The notes under the pieces: generated by a model
Databases searched by the model: none
What the model saw: the letters and a program-made list of their open reading frames with translations, nothing else
Told to the model about the DNA's origin: nothing
Assembly: GCA_029859385.1 (NCBI GenBank)
Contig: JAOUDF010000110.1
Location: forward strand, 1 to 8,486
Reading direction: 5' to 3'
Source: Nitrospirota bacterium
Lineage (GTDB): Bacteria > Nitrospirota > JAOUDF01
Length of the DNA: 8,486 nucleotides
Shown: positions 5,425 through 8,486 of the stretch, piece after piece
Layout of the letters: each line of letters opens with the position of its first letter
How positions within the stretch are numbered: the stretch's first letter is position 1
Made by a program: the position numbers and the translations under genes

Positions 5425-6681
5425 ATGTACCAGAAGAGCATCCTCGATAACGGTATACGGGTTGTCAGCGAAGCCATACCCCATGTGAAGTCGGTTTCCA
5501 TCGGGGTATGGGTCAATACAGGCTCCAGGAATGAGCGGGAGGACGAACACGGCGTCTCGCACTTCCTGGAGCATATGGTCTTCAAGGGCACCGTTCGCCG
5601 CACCGCCCGCGACATCGCCATCGAGATCGACTCCATCGGCGGCGAGCTCAACGCCTTTACTTCCCGGGAAAATACCGCCTATTACGTAAAAGTCCTCGAC
5701 GAGCACCTCCCTGTGGCCGTCGACCTCCTTTCCGACATCGTTCTTCACTCCACCCTCAATCCCGATGACATCGCCACCGAGCGCAAGGTCATCCTTGAAG
5801 AGATCAAGATGGTGGAGGACACCCCCGACGACTTTATCCACGATCTCTTCACCGATGCCACCTGGGGCGGCAACCCGCTGGGGCGCTCCATCCTCGGAAC
5901 TCACCAGTCCGTCGGCGCGCTGAACCGGGACAACCTCACAACCTACATCGAACGCCGCTACCTCCCCGAAGAGATCGTCATCTCGGTGGCGGGGAATATC
6001 GATCATGTCTTCGTAATGAATCTTCTCCAGCGGACCTTTGGCAGACTGGAGCGCAAGGGCTCCATTGCGCCGCTTACGCCTCCCCGGTTCACGGCATCCG
6101 TACTCTGCAAGGAGAAAAAGCTGGAACAGGTGCAGATCTGCATGGGCGCCGAAGGTTTGTCCCAGGTCCATGAAGACCGGTACGCTGCCTATGTCCTCAA
6201 CGCCGTGCTCGGCAGCAGCATGAGTTCCCGCCTGTTTCAGGAGATTCGCGAACAGCGGGGGCTGGCCTATTCCATCTATTCGTACCTCCAGGCCGCCCGG
6301 GACGCGGGCGTATTTGCCGTGTATGCAGGCACCAGCCCCGACACGGCGGGGTCGGTCATCGAACTGACCATGGACGAGATAGGCCGGATACGGGAGACGC
6401 CCCTTACACCGTCGGAGCTCCAGAAGGCCAAGGATCAGATCAAGGGGAATCTCATGCTCAGCCTTGAGAGCACTCAGAGCCGGATGAGCCAGCTGGCCAA
6501 GCAGGAGCTCTATTTTGGCCGCTATTTCCCGCTGGAGGAGATCCTTCGCGAGATCGACGCGGTAACGGCCGAAAAGGTTCTGGGAATTGCCTCCTCCATC
6601 TTCAAGAAAGGCGGAATGAGCCTTGCTACTCTCGGTCCGGTGACCGAAAAAGACTTGCCTCTTGAGCGTCTGAACGGATAA
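5425..6681 (+). CDS. M16 family zinc peptidase (processing-peptidase-like)
   Basis: A 418-residue protein of the insulinase/mitochondrial processing peptidase family M16, of the short single-unit type that works as a dimer. The inverted zinc motif HxxEH is intact as H46-FL-E49-H50 (GVSHFLEHMVFKGT). The distal zinc-ligand glutamate lies in ERKVILEEIKMVEDTPDD at E125/E126. GGELNAFTSRENTAYYVKV and the C-domain segment FQEIREQRGLAYSIYSYL followed by AGTSPD are typical of active members rather than of the inactive partner subunit. There is no signal peptide, so it probably acts in the cytoplasm; its substrate is unknown. It starts 17 bp after pnp with a modest GAGG (5411-5414) as ribosome-binding site and is likely co-transcribed. 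Relatives next to pnp include Bacillus YmxG. Family is certain, physiological role is not. Confidence 0.94.
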   Translation: MYQKSILDNGIRVVSEAIPHVKSVSIGVWVNTGSRNEREDEHGVSHFLEHMVFKGTVRRTARDIAIEIDSIGGELNAFTSRENTAYYVKVLDEHLPVAVDLLSDIVLHSTLNPDDIATERKVILEEIKMVEDTPDDFIHDLFTDATWGGNPLGRSILGTHQSVGALNRDNLTTYIERRYLPEEIVISVAGNIDHVFVMNLLQRTFGRLERKGSIAPLTPPRFTASVLCKEKKLEQVQICMGAEGLSQVHEDRYAAYVLNAVLGSSMSSRLFQEIREQRGLAYSIYSYLQAARDAGVFAVYAGTSPDTAGSVIELTMDEIGRIRETPLTPSELQKAKDQIKGNLMLSLESTQSRMSQLAKQELYFGRYFPLEEILREIDAVTAEKVLGIASSIFKKGGMSLATLGPVTEKDLPLERLNG

Positions 6682-6684
6682 AAT

Positions 6685-6787
6685 CAGGCTGATAACTTCA
6701 GACTGAAGGCTGAAGACCGAAGGCTGAAGGGAAGGCTGGTCGTAACAGTTTTTACCTTCAGACTTCAGCCTATCTACCTTTAGCCTG
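6685..6787. repeat. Block of short direct and inverted repeats before dut
   Basis: The gap between the peptidase gene and dut is built from variants of one short word, AGGCTGAAG, and its complement CTTCAGCCT. AGGCTGAAG occurs at 6707-6715 and again at 6721-6729, with a shorter AGGCTG at 6733. The complement lies at 6763-6771. CTTCAG-A-CTGAAG forms a palindrome at 6696-6708. The ends also pair: CAGGCT (6685-6690) with AGCCTG (6782-6787), and GATA (6691-6694) with TATC (6771-6774). Inside, CCTTC (6755-6759) can pair with GAAGG (6719-6723). A nested stem of about 100 bases is possible. A T5 run lies in the apex (6749-6753), not after the stem, so it is not a standard terminator. It may belong to a dispersed intergenic repeat family. 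Confidence 0.75.
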
Positions 6788-6812
6788 CCTTACTTCCCCC
6801 GGAAGCTTGCGC

Positions 6813-7265
6813 ATGTCCGAACCTCTCGAAATTCATGTCATGCAGGATCAAGCCTCGCTTGACCTTCCGCTGCCCTCCTATCAAACGGGCGGTGCGTCGG
6901 GCATGGACCTCCTTGCGGCCGTGGAAAATCCCGTTACGCTTCAACCCGGCCAGTGGCGTCTTGTCCCTACCGGCGTCAGAATAGCAATTCCTCACGGTTA
7001 CGAGGCACAGGTGCGTCCCCGCAGCGGCCTCGCCATGAAGCACGGCCTCACCGTCCTTAACGCCCCCGGCACCATCGACAGCGATTATCGCGGAGAGGTC
7101 GGCGTCATCCTCATCAATCTCGGCGAAAATCCCTTCATTATCAACAGGGGGGACAGGGTTGCACAGTTGGTCTTTACCCGCGTGGTCACGGCCCGCTTTG
7201 TCGCGGCGCAGGAGCTGGCGGAGAGCGGCAGGGGGGCGGGCGGTTTCGGTCATACGGGGGTCTGA
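6813..7265 (+). CDS. dut: Deoxyuridine 5'-triphosphate nucleotidohydrolase (dUTPase)
   Basis: A 150-residue trimeric dUTPase that hydrolyses dUTP to dUMP and pyrophosphate, keeping uracil out of DNA and supplying dUMP for thymidylate synthesis. All five family motifs are present in order: ASGMDLLAA (28-36), PRSGLAMKHG (from 69), NAPGTIDSDYRGEVGVILIN with catalytic D89 and the base-reading Y92, NRGDRVAQLVF, and the C-terminal lid RGAGGFGHTG (from 140), whose Phe145 stacks on the substrate in relatives. I choose ATG 6813, with GGAAG at 6801-6805 seven bases upstream. A TTG two codons earlier (6807) would sit directly against that site. The gene follows the repeat block and overlaps mutL by one base (TGATG), so the two genome-maintenance genes are probably co-translated. 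Confidence 0.97.
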   Translation: MSEPLEIHVMQDQASLDLPLPSYQTGGASGMDLLAAVENPVTLQPGQWRLVPTGVRIAIPHGYEAQVRPRSGLAMKHGLTVLNAPGTIDSDYRGEVGVILINLGENPFIINRGDRVAQLVFTRVVTARFVAAQELAESGRGAGGFGHTGV

Positions 7266-8486
7266 TGATTCGGCTCCTTCCCGATGACCTGATAAACAAG
7301 ATCGCTGCCGGCGAAGTGGTGGAACGCCCTGCGTCGGTGGTGAAGGAGCTGGTGGAGAACTCCATCGACGCCGGCTGCACCGAGGTGTCGGTAGATATCG
7401 CCGACGGCGGCAAGGTCCATATCCGGGTGGTCGACAACGGCCACGGCATGGGTAGGGACGACGCCCTGCTGTCGGTGGAGCGGCATGCCACCAGCAAGAT
7501 ACGGACCTTCGAGGACCTCGAAAAGATAGCCAGTCTCGGTTTCAGGGGCGAGGCCCTCCCCAGCATTGCCGCCGTGTCGCGGTTTACCCTGACCAGTTCC
7601 GATGGAGCGGGGCCGGGTGGGACGCGAATCGAGATCGATGGCGGCCGTATCCGCAAAGTGACCGAAGCGGCGTCGCCCCGGGGTACGGAGATAGAGGTGC
7701 GGGACCTTTTTCACAACGTTCCGGCCAGGAGGAAGTTTCTCAAGAGCGGCGCCACTGAGATGGCCCATATCAGCCACTTCCTCGACCAGGTGGCCCTCTG
7801 CTATCCCGGTCTGTATGTGCGTCTGACGCACAACAACAGGAAGGTCTCCGAATATCCGCCGGTGAAGTCGCTGCAAGAGCGGGTGTTGCAGGTCTACGGC
7901 TCCGACGTGGCAGAAGGGCTTCTTGCCATAAGGGGTGAGGAAGAAGGGCTTATTGTCCGCGGGCTGGTGTCGCGGCCCGGCGTGAGCCGGGGAGACCGGA
8001 AATATCAGGAGCTTTTCGTCAACGGCAGGTGGGTGCGCAACAACACCTTAAACCACGCCCTGTACGAAGCGTACCATTCCCTGCTGATGCGCGACCGGCA
8101 TCCGATGGCGCTCCTCTTCGTCGAGATCGACCCGGCGGCCGTTGATGTAAATGTCCATCCGGCCAAGAGCGAGGTGCGATTTCACGAGACCCGGCGGGTC
8201 CACGATATAGTCCGGCGGACGGTGCAGGAGGGGCTTCTTGGCGACGGCAAAGGCGTAGCCCCTGCGGCAGGCAATAGCGCTGCCCCCGATTTCATCCGGT
8301 ATCGTGAACCTGTGTGGACAACGCGTGAAGCAGTGGCGGAGAGGCCCGGCCGGTATGCCGGAACGCTGATTGATGCCGCCCCGATGCCGGCGCGGGACCG
8401 GGAGCCGTTGCCGGAACGCGGAACGGAGGGGATATTCCCCGCCGCCGATGTGGAGCAACGTTGTTTTCAGGTGCACCAGTCGTATG
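7265..8486 (+). CDS. mutL: DNA mismatch repair protein MutL (3' end beyond window)
   Basis: The first 407 codons of MutL, open to the right edge. MutL is a GHKL ATPase that couples mismatch recognition by MutS to downstream repair. The N-terminal ATPase motifs are intact: NKIAAGEVVERPASVVKELV with the catalytic-base Glu28, VVDNGHGM with Asp57, ATSKI, and GFRGEAL (92-98). Then come NVPARRKFLKS, ELFVNGRWVRNN, and VDVNVHPAKSEVRFHE, whose Lys301 matches the ATP-contacting lysine of E. coli MutL. From about residue 335 the sequence becomes the Ala/Pro/Arg-rich variable linker, as expected before the C-terminal dimerisation domain, which is not visible. Whether that domain carries the endonuclease motif cannot be judged. 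The start ATG shares its A with the dut stop; the only ribosome-binding site is a poor GGGGG at 7256-7260, consistent with coupling to dut. Confidence 0.97.
   Translation, partial: MIRLLPDDLINKIAAGEVVERPASVVKELVENSIDAGCTEVSVDIADGGKVHIRVVDNGHGMGRDDALLSVERHATSKIRTFEDLEKIASLGFRGEALPSIAAVSRFTLTSSDGAGPGGTRIEIDGGRIRKVTEAASPRGTEIEVRDLFHNVPARRKFLKSGATEMAHISHFLDQVALCYPGLYVRLTHNNRKVSEYPPVKSLQERVLQVYGSDVAEGLLAIRGEEEGLIVRGLVSRPGVSRGDRKYQELFVNGRWVRNNTLNHALYEAYHSLLMRDRHPMALLFVEIDPAAVDVNVHPAKSEVRFHETRRVHDIVRRTVQEGLLGDGKGVAPAAGNSAAPDFIRYREPVWTTREAVAERPGRYAGTLIDAAPMPARDREPLPERGTEGIFPAADVEQRCFQVHQSY

Noticed and set aside
6807..6812. TTG at 6807 as a dut start.
   Set aside because: It adds only two residues and lies one base after GGAAG, too close for a ribosome-binding site. 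ATG 6813 has a seven-base spacing.

Overview
The window is a conserved housekeeping gene cluster from a GC-rich bacterium, with every gene on the + strand. The protein sequences and the gene order (ylxP-rbfA-DHH phosphoesterase-truB-rpsO-pnp-M16 peptidase-dut-mutL) best fit the Geobacter/Desulfuromonadia group of the former Deltaproteobacteria. This placement is an inference from family resemblance and synteny, since no marker was searched. The same backbone (ylxP-rbfA-truB-rpsO-pnp-M16 peptidase) occurs downstream of nusA-infB in Bacillus, so infB probably lies just left of base 1.

Left part (1-2779): ylxP (DUF503), a 218-bp gap holding a striking long inverted repeat, then rbfA, a DHH/DHHA1 phosphoesterase of the NrnA type and truB. 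These last three are joined by 4-base stop/start overlaps (ATGA at 864, GTGA at 1847) and should be translationally coupled. truB starts at GTG 1847. A longer open frame reaching back to 1676 is not the gene.

Middle part (2780-5407): rpsO has a very strong Shine-Dalgarno and a GTG start, and pnp follows after a 180-bp gap. A hairpin spans the rpsO stop codon, a second hairpin with a T-run lies in the gap, and a third small hairpin overlaps that T-run. This is where bacteria commonly control PNPase through termination and RNA processing.

Right part (5408-8486): an M16 zinc peptidase follows pnp after 17 bp. Then comes a 131-bp gap filled with short direct and inverted repeats, dut (dUTPase), and mutL, whose start overlaps the dut stop by one base. 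mutL runs off the right edge.

Functionally the cluster joins translation (RbfA 30S maturation, TruB tRNA pseudouridylation, S15), RNA turnover (PNPase; NrnA-like hydrolysis of the shortest oligonucleotides left by exonucleases) and genome upkeep (dUTPase, MutL). All complete coding regions look intact. I see no mobile element, phage, CRISPR, defence or toxin-antitoxin genes, and no tRNA or rRNA. The window does not appear to hold an undescribed protein system. The items worth a second look are non-coding: the 171-bp inverted repeat between ylxP and rbfA, the rpsO-pnp hairpins, and the repeat block before dut.
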